Source: Glutamicibacter mishrai (GTDB lineage: Bacteria; Actinomycetota; Actinomycetes; Actinomycetales; Micrococcaceae). Taken from it: a stretch of 64,000 nucleotides of DNA. Position numbers and translations under genes: made by a program. Below the pieces are notes generated by a model. It saw only the letters and a program-made list of their open reading frames with translations. It did not search any database and had not been told where the DNA came from. Shown here in pieces: positions 33,410 to 42,255 of this stretch (within the stretch, counting starts at the first letter, position 1; each line of letters begins with the position of its first letter). Location of the stretch: the NCBI RefSeq assembly GCF_012221945.1, contig NZ_CP032549.1:992001-1056000 (forward strand), in the 5' to 3' direction.

Positions 33410-33670
33410 ATGCTGAAATTCTTTGGTCTAGTGAAAAGCGAAGAAAACGCGGAAACAGGGCAGATCCCTGCCTGGCAGGGAGCAACGACAAAGCAACGAA
33501 TGCTGTCCATCGCTATATCGCTGACTCTAACCGTCATCATGTTCCTCGCGAGCAGGTGGCTGCTCGACGACTCCGAGGGATTCGCCCGTTACGTCCCGGG
33601 CCTGCTGGCCTGCCAAACACTGCTACTGTGCGGCGCAATCAGCGAACGTGCATTGCTCCGAACGAACTAA
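33410..33670 (+). CDS. Small membrane protein, 86 residues
   Basis: A good AGGAG site lies 7 bp before the ATG. A soluble, acidic N-terminal half (to ~30) is followed by two hydrophobic helices at about residues 30-50 and 60-80 (MLSIAISLTLTVIMFLASRW and LLACQTLLLCGAI). No family was recognised. A 9-bp stem (33675-33683 with 33698-33706) follows the stop but lacks a T-run. Confidence 0.7.
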   Translation: MLKFFGLVKSEENAETGQIPAWQGATTKQRMLSIAISLTLTVIMFLASRWLLDDSEGFARYVPGLLACQTLLLCGAISERALLRTN

Positions 33671-33724
33671 TACACCGATGGCCACCCCTGAGAGAGCGGC
33701 CATCGGCGCATGTCTTAACGGAAT

Positions 33725-35104
33725 TTACTTCTGCATCTTCAGGTGCTTGGCCGCTTCAGCCTCGCCATTGGTGGACAGGCGGTCGGCCTCGTCAATGGCA
33801 GACAGATCCATGCCCTTGGTTTCGCGCATGAAGAAGACTGCAACCAGGGTGACCAGCGCGGCGAAGACGATGTATCCGGCGACTGGAACCCAGGATCCGT
33901 AGACCTTCAGCAGCCAGGTGGCGATGATCGGCGCCATGGAACCGGCAACGATCGAGGTCACCTGGTAGCCCAGCGAAACGCCCGAGTAGCGCATCCGCGT
34001 TGGGAACATCTCGGCCATAATTGCTGGCTGCCCGGCGTACATCAGGGCATGCACCGCCAAACCCAGCACGATGGTTGCCAGGATGATCGCATCATTGGCG
34101 GTGTTGAACATCGGGAAGGCCACCACGCCCCAGACCATCATCAGGATGACACCGGTGCCGTAGACCGGGCGGCGTCCACGGGTATCGGTGAACCGTCCCA
34201 CCAGCGGCACCAGGATCGCGTGGATGACGTGGGCAATCAACATCAGCCCCAGAATCGTGGAGGTCACCATCTTCAGCTGGGTAGCCATGTAGGTGATGGA
34301 GAAGGTCACGACCATGTAGTACATGATGTTCTCGCCGAAGCGCAGGCCCATGGCGGTGAAGACGCCACGTGGGTAGCGCTTGAACACTTCGCCCACACCG
34401 TAGCCGGCGGCGGCGTTCTGCTCCAGCTCGGCCTTGGCTTCCTTGAAGATCGGCGCATCGGAGACGCGGGTGCGGATGTAGTAGCCGACGATGACGATCA
34501 CTACCGACAGCCAGAAGCCCACACGCCAGCCCCAAGCCAGGAAGGCTTCGTCGCTGAGCGTCGAGGAGAGCAGCAGCAGCACGACGGTGGCCAGCAGGTT
34601 GCCCACGGGGACTGCAGCTTGCGGCCAGGAGGCCCAGAAGCCGCGTTCCTTGTTCGGCGCATGTTCGGCCACGAGCAGCACCGCGCCGCCCCATTCGCCG
34701 CCCACCGCGAATCCCTGCAGGAAGCGCAGGATGACCAGCATGATCGGTGCCGCGTAGCCCACGGCGTCGAAGGTCGGCAGGCACCCCATCAGGAAGGTGG
34801 TGGCGCCGACCAGGACGATCGCCACCTGCAACAGGTGCTTGCGTCCGTACTTGTCGCCGAAGTGGCCGAAGACGATGCCGCCGATAGGCCGGGCGATGAA
34901 GCCAACCGCGTAGGTCAGGAACGCCTTGATGATGTTATCCAGGTCGTTGCCGTTATCCGGGAAGAAGATCTTGTTGAAGACCAGGGTCGCGGCGGTGGCG
35001 TAGAGGAAGAACTCGTACCATTCGACGACGGTGCCGGCCATGGAGGCCGCGACGACCCTGCGCAATCCTTTGCGCTCGGACTTTGATGACGTTTCACTGA
35101 CCAC
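33725..35104 (-). CDS. MFS transporter, metabolite:H+ symporter (MHS) type
   Basis: The 459-residue protein has 12 membrane helices and MHS-family markers. AGTVVEWYEFFLYATAATLVF lies in helix 1. FGHFGDKYGRKHLL is the loop 2-3 motif, RFLQGFAVGGEWGGAVLL is in helix 4, and the long central cytoplasmic loop holds FKEAKAELEQ. Relatives import alpha-ketoglutarate, shikimate, citrate, proline/betaine or aromatic acids. The start is GTG at 35104 with AAGGAA about 8 bp upstream. The gene is isolated between a small membrane protein and the CHY gene, so there is no clue to its substrate. Confidence 0.9.
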   Translation of the reverse strand: MVSETSSKSERKGLRRVVAASMAGTVVEWYEFFLYATAATLVFNKIFFPDNGNDLDNIIKAFLTYAVGFIARPIGGIVFGHFGDKYGRKHLLQVAIVLVGATTFLMGCLPTFDAVGYAAPIMLVILRFLQGFAVGGEWGGAVLLVAEHAPNKERGFWASWPQAAVPVGNLLATVVLLLLSSTLSDEAFLAWGWRVGFWLSVVIVIVGYYIRTRVSDAPIFKEAKAELEQNAAAGYGVGEVFKRYPRGVFTAMGLRFGENIMYYMVVTFSITYMATQLKMVTSTILGLMLIAHVIHAILVPLVGRFTDTRGRRPVYGTGVILMMVWGVVAFPMFNTANDAIILATIVLGLAVHALMYAGQPAIMAEMFPTRMRYSGVSLGYQVTSIVAGSMAPIIATWLLKVYGSWVPVAGYIVFAALVTLVAVFFMRETKGMDLSAIDEADRLSTNGEAEAAKHLKMQK

Positions 35105-35274
35105 GGTGGGGTTCCTTCCGCCCTGCCAGTTCCCCCGTTGGAACTAGCCTTCAACAGCGAGTATGACCCGGATCACATCGCCAAAGATAGCCGAAACGGT
35201 GCATAGTGGGACACAGATTGTGCACATTCGGCGTGCTTTTTTGCACATGCCCGCAACCGCGAACAGGATTTTTG

Positions 35275-35598
35275 ATGGCAACTGGGGTGAAACTGCTCGG
35301 CGTGCAGATGGATGGGCAGACCCGTTGCGCCCACTACCACCAGCTGCGCGACGTGATTGCGCTCAAGCACTTCTGCTGCGACACCTACTACCCCTGCCAC
35401 CAATGCCATGCCGAGCTGGCCGGCCACCCGGCGAGAGTGTGGCCTGCCAGCCGGTTCGACCAACCCGCGGTTTTGTGCGGGGTCTGCGGCACCGAGCTGA
35501 GTGTGGACGAGTACCGAGCCGCCTCCAGCTGCCCGCACTGCCAGGCGCTGTTCAACCCGGGCTGTTCTGCCCACGCGCACCTGTATTTCGAGCTTTAG
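35275..35598 (+). CDS. CHY zinc-finger protein
   Basis: This is a 107-residue protein rich in Cys/His pairs: CAHYHQ, ALKHFCCDTYYPCHQCHAELAGH, CGVCGTEL, and CPHCQALFNPGCSAHAHLYF. This is the CHY-type zinc-finger layout, binding several zinc ions. The ATG at 35275 is preceded by AGGA. Small bacterial CHY proteins have no firm function; protein or nucleic acid binding is possible. The stop codon shares 4 bp with the convergent universal stress gene. Confidence 0.88.
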   Translation: MATGVKLLGVQMDGQTRCAHYHQLRDVIALKHFCCDTYYPCHQCHAELAGHPARVWPASRFDQPAVLCGVCGTELSVDEYRAASSCPHCQALFNPGCSAHAHLYFEL

Positions 35599-36023
35599 TG
35601 CGCACCGCGCAGCGGCACCACCAGCACCGGCCGCTGCTGCTTCTGCGCCAGAGCCAGGGCAATCGAGCCATCGAGGAGTTCGGCGACCTTCTGGCGCAAT
35701 CCCGCACGCCGGGTGCCCACGACGATCATCCGCGCGTCCTGCTGTTCAGCCACGGCGGATAGCACCTTGGCCGGATCCCCGGCGATGGCGTAGCTTTCGA
35801 AGTTCACCCCGGTGATCGCCAGCGACAGCTCCCAGGCCAGGCCCTCCCCCACCGGTTCCGCCGAATCCAGCAGGTCTCCGTCGGTCAGCTTCTCGGTGAC
35901 ATATCGGCCGCTGAGCGCATGCACGCAGATCAATCGCGCGTTCAGATCGCGCGCAAGCTGCGCCGCGGCAGTGAGCACGCCCGGCTCCATGCCCTGCTCA
36001 ACACCCAGAACAACGGTACTCAT
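35595..36023 (-). CDS. Universal stress protein (UspA family)
   Basis: The 142-residue protein has one Usp domain: VVLGVEQGMEPGVLTAAAQLA at the N terminus, RLICVHAL, and the nucleotide-binding-like VVGTRRAGLRQKVAELLDGSIALALAQKQQRPVLVVP at the C terminus. In ATP-binding Usps the last part is G-2x-G-9x-G-S/T. Here GTRRAGLRQKVAELLDGS lacks the first spacing, so ATP binding is doubtful. The ATG at 36023 is used; a GTG 9 bp upstream is possible. The FAD-reductase gene lies just upstream on the same strand. Confidence 0.87.
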   Translation of the reverse strand: MSTVVLGVEQGMEPGVLTAAAQLARDLNARLICVHALSGRYVTEKLTDGDLLDSAEPVGEGLAWELSLAITGVNFESYAIAGDPAKVLSAVAEQQDARMIVVGTRRAGLRQKVAELLDGSIALALAQKQQRPVLVVPLRGAH

Positions 36024-36053
36024 GATCGGCACCTGCCCCTTCCTTGACTTTGC

Positions 36054-37265
36054 CTACAGGTCAGCGAGTTCAATCTTCGGATCCGCCAGGCGCTCGGCGG
36101 AGACTTCCCGCCCGAGAACTGCGCGCAGTTCATCGTTGACATCCCAGATATTCACATTGGCAGCCGCGGTGACCACCTGCGAATTGCGCCAGAAGATCAG
36201 GAACTCGCCGCTGTCCATGTCCCCGCGGATCACCGTCTCGTCCCCTGGATCGTTGTGCCCGACATATTCCATGCCCAGGTCGAATTGGTCGGTGAAGAAG
36301 TACGGCCACCAATCATAGGATTCGCTGTCGCCGAGCAGGGTGGCCGCGGCCAGCTTGCCTTGCCGGATGGCATTATCCCAATGCTCCACCCGCACCCGCT
36401 GGCCCAGCCGGGTGTTCATCGCCTGGGCGATGTCCCCGATAGCCAGGATGTGCGGGTCGCTGGTGCGCAGCGTGGCATCCACCAGCACCCCCTCATCCAC
36501 CTCGAGCCCCGCCGTCTCGGCCAGCTGCACATTGGGCACGGCTCCCATGGCCAGCAGGACCACGTCGGCCGGCGAGGAACCGCCCTGGGAGAGCACCTGC
36601 AAATGCCCGTCGACCTGCTCGATGCCCTGGACCTTGGCGGTGCGCACATCCACCCCATGGCGCTGGTGCAGTTCCAGCAGGTGCCGCCCGAAACGCTGGC
36701 CGAATACCGCGGCCAGCGGAACTTCGGAGGATGAATAGACGGTGACCCGCGCTCCTGATTGCCGGGCACTGGCGGCCACTTCCATGCCGATCCAACCCGA
36801 GCCGACGATTGAAAGGCGCGCGCCATCGGTGATTTCGGCTTTGAGCGCCTTGGCATCAGATAGCTTGCGCAGGGTGTGCACCCCGGGCAGGTCGTAGCCG
36901 GCCAGCGGGTTCCCGCCCCCGAGGTTGGCCCTCGATCCGGTGGCGAGCACCAGCTGGCCGTAATCGACCGCGCTGCCATCGGCGAGCAGTACCTGGCGCC
37001 GGGCGGATTCGATGCTGATCGCCGCCACGCCAAGCCGCAGCATGACCTCGTGTTCCTGGTACCACTTCGCATCGTGCACGGTGAACCCCGCCGGCTCTTC
37101 ACCGCCCTGCAGGTAGCCTTTCGACAGCGGCGGCCGCTCATAGGGCAGGCCTGGTTCTTCGCCGATCAGCGTGATCGTCCCGGTGAATCCCCGCTCGCGC
37201 AGTTCGGCGACGGTGGTGGCGCCGGCCAGTCCGGCACCGAGGACAACTATCGATTCTCCAGCCAA
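36054..37265 (-). CDS. FAD-dependent ferredoxin-reductase-type oxidoreductase
   Basis: This is a 403-residue NAD(P)H/FAD oxidoreductase of the rhodocoxin/putidaredoxin reductase group. It shows two Rossmann motifs: IVVLGAGLAGATTVAELRERG for FAD and LSIVGSGWIGMEVAASARQSG for NAD. LVLATGSRA and the second FAD motif ILAIGDIAQA are also present. The C-terminal reductase domain holds VEHWDNAIRQGKLAA. A TTG at 37265 is the best start, eight bases after AGGAG; an upstream GTG at 37292 is the alternative. No ferredoxin or P450 partner is adjacent. Confidence 0.9.
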   Translation of the reverse strand: MAGESIVVLGAGLAGATTVAELRERGFTGTITLIGEEPGLPYERPPLSKGYLQGGEEPAGFTVHDAKWYQEHEVMLRLGVAAISIESARRQVLLADGSAVDYGQLVLATGSRANLGGGNPLAGYDLPGVHTLRKLSDAKALKAEITDGARLSIVGSGWIGMEVAASARQSGARVTVYSSSEVPLAAVFGQRFGRHLLELHQRHGVDVRTAKVQGIEQVDGHLQVLSQGGSSPADVVLLAMGAVPNVQLAETAGLEVDEGVLVDATLRTSDPHILAIGDIAQAMNTRLGQRVRVEHWDNAIRQGKLAAATLLGDSESYDWWPYFFTDQFDLGMEYVGHNDPGDETVIRGDMDSGEFLIFWRNSQVVTAAANVNIWDVNDELRAVLGREVSAERLADPKIELADL

Positions 37266-37460
37266 GGCAAGCACTCCTCTGCTTCGATCCACGGCCCGTG
37301 AACAGTTCGTGTCCTTTGATACTCACACGGACCCGCATGGTTGGCAAGCACCTTGCGCAACCCGCATCTGCAGCCCAGGAATGTGGCGACTGGCACGCTT
37401 GACAGAAATATCTGAGCGCACTCATAATTGAGTTAAGTCATCAATATTCAGGAGGTCTCC

Positions 37461-38456
37461 GTGAAAGCCTTTGTCGTCCAGAAGTACAAAGAACCACTGC
37501 AGCTGGCAGAAGTTCCCGAGCCAAGCGTCGGCGATCGTGACGTGCTCATCAAGGTTCAAGCCGCCGGGGTGAACCAGATCGATGAGAAGATCCGCGAAGG
37601 CGCATTCAAGGCCTTCCTGCCCTACAAGCCTGCCTTCACCCTGGGCCACGACGTCGCCGGAACCGTCGTTCGCGTCGGCCCCCAGGTCCGCAATTTCAAG
37701 GCCGGCGACAGCGTCTACGCCCGTCCGCGCGATCACCGCATCGGCACCTTCGCCGAACGCGTGGCCGTCCACGAGGACGATGTCGCCATCGCTCCGGCCA
37801 GCATCAGCGCCATCGAAGCAGCCTCCCTGCCCCTGGTCGCGCTGACCGCATGGCAGGCGCTGGTGGTGCGCGGGCAGGTGAAGGGCGGTCAGAAGGTCCT
37901 GATTCATGCCGGAGCTGGCGGGGTGGGCACCATCGCCATCCAGATTGCCAAGCACCTCGGCGCCTATGTGGCCACCACCGCGTCGGCCAAGAACGCCGAT
38001 TTTCTGCGCGAACTGGGAGCCGACCAGATCATCGACTACCGCAGCCAGGATTTCGAACAGGAGCTCTCCGGATTCGACCTGGTGCTCGATAGCCTCGGCG
38101 GCGAGAACCTCGAAAAGTCGCTGCGCACCCTGGCCCCGGGCGGCAAGGCCATCGGCATCACCGGCCCGCCGGATCCTGCTTTCGCCCGCAAGATGGGGCT
38201 GAACCCGATCGTCCGCCTGGCCCTCGCCGGGATGAGCGCCAAGGTCCGCAAGCAGGCCAAGAAGCTGGGCGTGGCCTACGAATTCCTCTTCATGGACGCC
38301 AGCGGCGAGCAGCTGCGCGAGATCGCCGCGATGATCGACTCCGGCATCCTGCGCCCGGTCGTAGGCAAGACCTTTGCCTTTGATGAAGCACCCCAGGCCC
38401 TTGGCGCACTGGCCAAGGGCGGTTTCCGCGGCAAGGTGGTGATCACCGGTGCCTGA
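37461..38456 (+). CDS. NADP-dependent quinone-reductase-type oxidoreductase
   Basis: This is a 331-residue zinc-free medium-chain reductase. GVNQIDEKIREGAF, LGHDVAGTVVRVG, and the NADPH motif IHAGAGGVGTIAIQIAKHLGA are present. It lacks the catalytic-zinc cysteine and histidine of alcohol dehydrogenases. Relatives reduce quinones or enones. The GTG start has a perfect AGGAGG 5 bp upstream. Its last 8 bp overlap the alpha/beta hydrolase gene. Confidence 0.92.
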   Translation: MKAFVVQKYKEPLQLAEVPEPSVGDRDVLIKVQAAGVNQIDEKIREGAFKAFLPYKPAFTLGHDVAGTVVRVGPQVRNFKAGDSVYARPRDHRIGTFAERVAVHEDDVAIAPASISAIEAASLPLVALTAWQALVVRGQVKGGQKVLIHAGAGGVGTIAIQIAKHLGAYVATTASAKNADFLRELGADQIIDYRSQDFEQELSGFDLVLDSLGGENLEKSLRTLAPGGKAIGITGPPDPAFARKMGLNPIVRLALAGMSAKVRKQAKKLGVAYEFLFMDASGEQLREIAAMIDSGILRPVVGKTFAFDEAPQALGALAKGGFRGKVVITGA

Positions 38457-39285
38457 TAGCTACGCACAGGCGCCCACCAAGTTCATCAGCGCCGCCGGAG
38501 CCCGCTTCGCCTATCGCGAGCTCGGCCCGCGAGGCGGGATTCCGGTGGTGTTTTTTGTCCACCTCGCTGCGAACCTGGATAACTGGGATCCGCGGATCGT
38601 TGATGAGATCGCCCGGCACCGCCATGTGATCACCTTCGATCAGCGCGGCGTCGGCGCCTCGTCGGGAACGGTCCCCGGCACCATCGAAGCCGCGGCGGAT
38701 GATGCCCACGCCTTCATCAAGGCGCTGGGCTTCGATACGGTTGACGCTTTTGGCTTGTCCATGGGCGGGTTCATCGTCCAGGACCTGATCGTGAAGCACC
38801 CGACCCTGGTGCGCAAGCTGGTGCTGGCCGGCACCGGGCCTCGCGGGGGAAGGAATATCGACAAGGTCGCGCGCGTGACCTACCTGGATATCCTCCGATC
38901 GGTGATCGCGCGGGCCGATCCGAAAGAGTTCCTGCTCTTCGAACGCAATAAGGCCGGCAAGCAGGCCGCCAAGGAATTTATCGCCCGCCTGAAGGAGCGC
39001 AAGGACGGGCGCGATACCGCGGTAACGCTGTCCACCATGCGCACCCAGCTGAAGGCGATTAAACGCTACGCGCGATCCGCGCCTTGGGACCTGTCCGTAT
39101 TCACCGGGCCGGCCTTGATCGCCAATGGCGATCGCGACCGCATGGTGCCCTCGATCCTGTCGGTGGATCTGCACCAGCGCATCGCAGGTTCGCAGCTGGT
39201 CATCTATCCCGATGCGGGGCACGGCAGCATTTTCCAGTACTGGGAAAAATTCGCGCCGGCGGCCGCCGGGTTCCTCGCCGAGTAA
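38449..39285 (+). CDS. Alpha/beta hydrolase
   Basis: The 278-residue protein has the hydrolase fold: an oxyanion region, FFVHLAANLDNWDPR, and the nucleophile elbow FGLSMGGFI (Ser). The catalytic Asp is in NGDRDRMVP, and the His is in DAGHGSIFQ. It may hydrolyse an ester or lactone produced by the adjacent reductase. The GTG start overlaps the reductase gene by 8 bp, implying coupled expression. It ends directly against the convergent TetR gene. Confidence 0.9.
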   Translation: MPDSYAQAPTKFISAAGARFAYRELGPRGGIPVVFFVHLAANLDNWDPRIVDEIARHRHVITFDQRGVGASSGTVPGTIEAAADDAHAFIKALGFDTVDAFGLSMGGFIVQDLIVKHPTLVRKLVLAGTGPRGGRNIDKVARVTYLDILRSVIARADPKEFLLFERNKAGKQAAKEFIARLKERKDGRDTAVTLSTMRTQLKAIKRYARSAPWDLSVFTGPALIANGDRDRMVPSILSVDLHQRIAGSQLVIYPDAGHGSIFQYWEKFAPAAAGFLAE

Positions 39286-39888
39286 TCAGCGCGGCAGGAT
39301 CACTTCGATCTGCGCCTTCACGCGCTGGGCGATCTCCTTGGCCGTGGCCTGCGAATTGAATGACGCGGCCATGGTCAGGAACATGATCGAGGAGATGACC
39401 TGGGCCATGGTGGCGGCGCTGGCCGCATCCAGGTTCTCGCGTTCGGCCAGCAGCTCGGCCATTGCCTTCTCGGTTTGCGCCACGATCTCCAGCGCTTCGG
39501 CATGGTGCGGCTCAGTCGGGTCGCCGAAGACCATTTCGCGAAGATAGGTGCGCCCGTTCTCGGTCTGCACCCGGTTGCATTCCACGATCGGCCCCAGCAG
39601 TGCCATCAGCCCGGCCAGGGTCTTGTTGGTTTTGGCCGCGGCCGTCACCCCGCGCTCCAAGGCCTTGGCGTAGTGCATATTCTGCACAAGCAGCAGCAGC
39701 TCGCCCTTGGTTTTGGCGTAGAGGAACAGCGTGCCGGTGCCGATATCCGCGGCCTGCGCAATCTGCTGCGTGGTGACCTCGTCGACGCCGTACTTGGCAA
39801 AGAGCTCGCTGGCGGCTTGGGTGATGCGCGCCAGCTTTTCCTGCTTGTTGCGTTCGCGTCGCCCGACGGGTTGGGGCACCACAGGCAT
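39286..39888 (-). CDS. TetR-family regulator
   Basis: The 200-residue repressor has an N-terminal helix-turn-helix (ITQAASELFAKYGVDEVTTQQIAQAADIGTGTLFLY in two halves) and an all-helical ligand domain. It is divergent from an SDR gene, with a 123-bp gap that holds a candidate operator. It probably represses the SDR gene and itself in response to a small hydrophobic compound. The ATG follows GGAGGAACCGAA. Confidence 0.92.
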   Translation of the reverse strand: MPVVPQPVGRRERNKQEKLARITQAASELFAKYGVDEVTTQQIAQAADIGTGTLFLYAKTKGELLLLVQNMHYAKALERGVTAAAKTNKTLAGLMALLGPIVECNRVQTENGRTYLREMVFGDPTEPHHAEALEIVAQTEKAMAELLAERENLDAASAATMAQVISSIMFLTMAASFNSQATAKEIAQRVKAQIEVILPR

Positions 39889-39912
39889 TTCGGTTCCTCC
39901 GGGAATAAACTA

Positions 39913-39940
39913 TGACTAAGCTCAGTTTTGATTATAGTCA
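39913..39940. promoter_or_regulatory. Inverted repeat between tetR and SDR gene
   Basis: TGACTA and TAGTCA are 6-bp inverted half-sites with a 16-bp spacer, in an AT-rich stretch of the divergent region between the TetR and SDR genes. The placement suits a TetR operator, though the spacer is long and the match short, so this is tentative. Confidence 0.35.
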
Positions 39941-40011
39941 CTATTTGATGGGTTGGGAATTGCTATCCCCACATTCTCCCATGAAGCCCGCACAGCACAG
40001 AAAGCGAAACC

Positions 40012-40725
40012 ATGACACAGATCAAGTCGGCAGTAGTCCTCGTTACCGGAGCCAACGGCGGCATCGGCACCCACCTGGTCCGAGAAGCCCTGGCCCGCGG
40101 CGCGGCCAAAGTCTACGCCTCGGCCCGCACCCCACGCGAATGGGATGATGAGCGCGTTGTGCCCCTGCAGCTCGACGTCACCGACCCGGCCTCCATCCAA
40201 GCCGCCGTTGCGGCCGCGCCCGATGTCACCGTGCTGATCAACAACGCCGGCGCCGGGGTGTCCACCCCTGGGATCTTGGAGCAAAGCGATGAAGAGATCC
40301 GCAACAATGTGGAGACCAATTTCCTCGGCCCATTGTCCCTCTCCCGCGCTTTCGCCGGCCAGCTCGCTGCCCGAGGCGGCAACACCGCGATCATCGACAT
40401 CCACTCGGCCCTGTCCTGGTACGCCGTGATGGGAATCTACTCGGCCACCAAGGCCGCCCTCTGGTCGGCCACCAACTCCCTGCGCCTGGAATTGCAGCCT
40501 GCTGGCGTCCAGGTCGTCGGCGTGCACGTGGGCTGGGTGGACACTGCGATGGCAGCGGCAACCACCGATCCAAAGGTCGACCCGGCCGATCTGGTGGCTC
40601 AGATCTTCGACGCCACCGAAGCCGGCGAATTCGAAGTGCTCGCCGATGAGACCTCGGCCAATGCCAAGGCGGGGCTTTCGGCTGATCTGGAAGCCGTCTA
40701 TCCCCAGCTGGCTGCCGGCAAGTAA
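40012..40725 (+). CDS. Short-chain dehydrogenase/reductase
   Basis: This is a 237-residue classical SDR. VVLVTGANGGIGTHLV is the cofactor motif, followed by LQLDVTD and NNAGAG. The catalytic Tyr/Lys are in YSATKAAL, and the Ser is in IDIHSALSWYAVMG. It is NADP- or NAD-dependent with an unknown alcohol or ketone substrate. The divergent TetR protein probably controls it. A terminator follows the stop directly. Confidence 0.92.
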   Translation: MTQIKSAVVLVTGANGGIGTHLVREALARGAAKVYASARTPREWDDERVVPLQLDVTDPASIQAAVAAAPDVTVLINNAGAGVSTPGILEQSDEEIRNNVETNFLGPLSLSRAFAGQLAARGGNTAIIDIHSALSWYAVMGIYSATKAALWSATNSLRLELQPAGVQVVGVHVGWVDTAMAAATTDPKVDPADLVAQIFDATEAGEFEVLADETSANAKAGLSADLEAVYPQLAAGK

Positions 40726-40758
40726 AACACCCAAGTAAAAACTCGCTGGGTGTTCTCG
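40726..40758 (+). terminator. Terminator after the SDR gene
   Basis: AACACCCA pairs with TGGGTGTT (8 bp, 13-base loop) beginning at the SDR stop codon, followed by CTCGCC rather than a T-run. It is a moderate terminator candidate. Confidence 0.5.
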
Positions 40759-40820
40759 CCGGGCATGGTTAATTGTCCGAGGCGGCTTGTACAGTGCGAA
40801 GTAACTGAAAGGAGCCAGCC

Positions 40821-42002
40821 ATGTTCAGCACCCATACACCGAGCACGTCAGCCACCGAAGTCCCCGACCGTTTTGTCCTCATCTTCGATGCTCCCGATGC
40901 CACCGTCCCCGGCATCGCCGCCCAGGCCCGTGAGGAACAGGTCCCGCAGCTATTGCGCGAGCAGGGCTATTCGATCAGCGAGTACTACCCGGCGCTGGGC
41001 ATCGCCGTGGTCACCAGCAAGGCCGACCAGCTCGAGGACTTCCGCCAACGCTGCGCCGGGTACCAGCTGCCACCGTCGGTCGTCCCGGAACTGGTCTACC
41101 GGATCCTGCCCGAAGCCGCCCCGGAGGCGAACTCGTACACGGATACCGACAAGTTCACCTGGGGCCTGCAGGCGGTGGGCGCGGACTTGAGCTCCTACAC
41201 CGGCAAGGGCATCAACGTCGCGGTGCTGGATACCGGCTTTGATGCCGCCCACCCGGACTTCGCTTCCCGCACCGTCACCACCAAGTCCTTCGTCGAAGGC
41301 GAGGATGCCGCCGATGGCCACGGCCACGGAACCCACTGCATCGGCAGCTCCTGCGGACCGCGCACCCCCGCCCAGGGCCCTGGCTACGGGGTGGCCAGCG
41401 AGGCCAACATCTTCGCCGGCAAGGTGCTCGGCGCCGACGGCTCAGGCTCCGACTCGACGATCCTGGCCGGCATCAACTGGGCCCTGGAAAACAAGTGCGA
41501 GATCATCTCGATGTCGCTGGGCGCCGATGTGCGCACCGTGCACCCGCCCTATGTCACCGCCGGACGCCGATCCCTGGAACTGGGATCGCTGATCATCGCC
41601 GCGGCCGGCAACAACGCCCAGCGCTCGGCCGGCAACCCCGGATTTGTGGGCGCCCCGGCCAACAGCCCCTACATCATGGCGGTGGCCGCACTGGACTCGA
41701 CGCTGGCCGTCGCCGACTTCTCCGCCCAGGCCCTGGACGCGGAAGGCGGAGAGGTGAATATCGCCGGCCCCGGCGTGGACATCTACTCCTCGTGGCCCGG
41801 CGCGCAACGCTACAACACCATCAGCGGCACCTCCATGGCCACCCCGCATGTGGCCGGCGTGGCCGCGCTGCTGGCCGAATCCACCGGCCTGCGCGCCCAG
41901 GAGCTGTGGGACCAGCTGGTGGCTACCGCGCGCGATGTGTCGCTGCCCGCGCAGGATGCCGGTGCCGGCCTGGCCCAAGCCCCGTCCAGCGCGGAAGGCT
42001 AA
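40821..42002 (+). CDS. S8-family subtilisin-like protease, no signal peptide
   Basis: The 393-residue protease has the complete subtilisin triad: Asp near residue 137 in VAVLDTGFD, His near 169 in GHGHGTHCIG, and Ser near 338 in SGTSMATPHVAG. The oxyanion Asn lies in AAAGNN. An N-terminal region of ~100 residues resembles an I9 propeptide (FVLIFDAPDATVPGI, LGIAVVTSKAD). No signal sequence is visible, so a cytoplasmic role is likely. A small I9-like gene follows 4 bp later. The ATG has AAAGGAG upstream. Confidence 0.92.
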   Translation: MFSTHTPSTSATEVPDRFVLIFDAPDATVPGIAAQAREEQVPQLLREQGYSISEYYPALGIAVVTSKADQLEDFRQRCAGYQLPPSVVPELVYRILPEAAPEANSYTDTDKFTWGLQAVGADLSSYTGKGINVAVLDTGFDAAHPDFASRTVTTKSFVEGEDAADGHGHGTHCIGSSCGPRTPAQGPGYGVASEANIFAGKVLGADGSGSDSTILAGINWALENKCEIISMSLGADVRTVHPPYVTAGRRSLELGSLIIAAAGNNAQRSAGNPGFVGAPANSPYIMAVAALDSTLAVADFSAQALDAEGGEVNIAGPGVDIYSSWPGAQRYNTISGTSMATPHVAGVAALLAESTGLRAQELWDQLVATARDVSLPAQDAGAGLAQAPSSAEG

Positions 42003-42006
42003 GGCC

Positions 42007-42255
42007 ATGTCCGGCACCCAGGTGCAGATCTACGTCATCACGGTGGTGGCCACGGTGCAACCCGAATCCATCGTCGACGACCTGCAGGACCACGGCCTGC
42101 GGGTTAAACAGGTGCTCGCTGCCCTCGGCCAGATTATCGGCGAGGGCAGCGAGCAAGCTGCCAGTGCGGTGCGCGCCTTGGACGCGGTCGAATCGGTGGA
42201 TGCCCAGCGCACCTATCGGGCGCTGGGCGATCCGCCGGACGAGGACCAGCCCTAG
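42007..42255 (+). CDS. Small I9-inhibitor-like protein
   Basis: The 82-residue protein (MSGTQVQIYVITVV...) has a beta-alpha-beta pattern: VQIYVITVVATVQPESIVDD, LRVKQVLAALGQIIGEG, and VRALDAVESVDAQRTYR. This resembles the I9 propeptide inhibitor or a stand-alone subtilisin inhibitor/chaperone. It begins 4 bp after the protease stop, so it likely folds or restrains the protease. The link rests on this resemblance and on position. Its stop overlaps the convergent soxG stop by 4 bp. Confidence 0.75.
   Translation: MSGTQVQIYVITVVATVQPESIVDDLQDHGLRVKQVLAALGQIIGEGSEQAASAVRALDAVESVDAQRTYRALGDPPDEDQP

Noticed and set aside
33675..33706. Hairpin after the 86-residue membrane protein as a terminator
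   Set aside because: The stem is 9 bp with a 14-base loop and no T-run, so it was noted in the gene entry but not listed as a terminator.
33743..35086. 447-codon open frame opposite the MHS transporter
   Set aside because: It is an antisense shadow full of His, Glu and Asp; the transporter on the other strand is certain.
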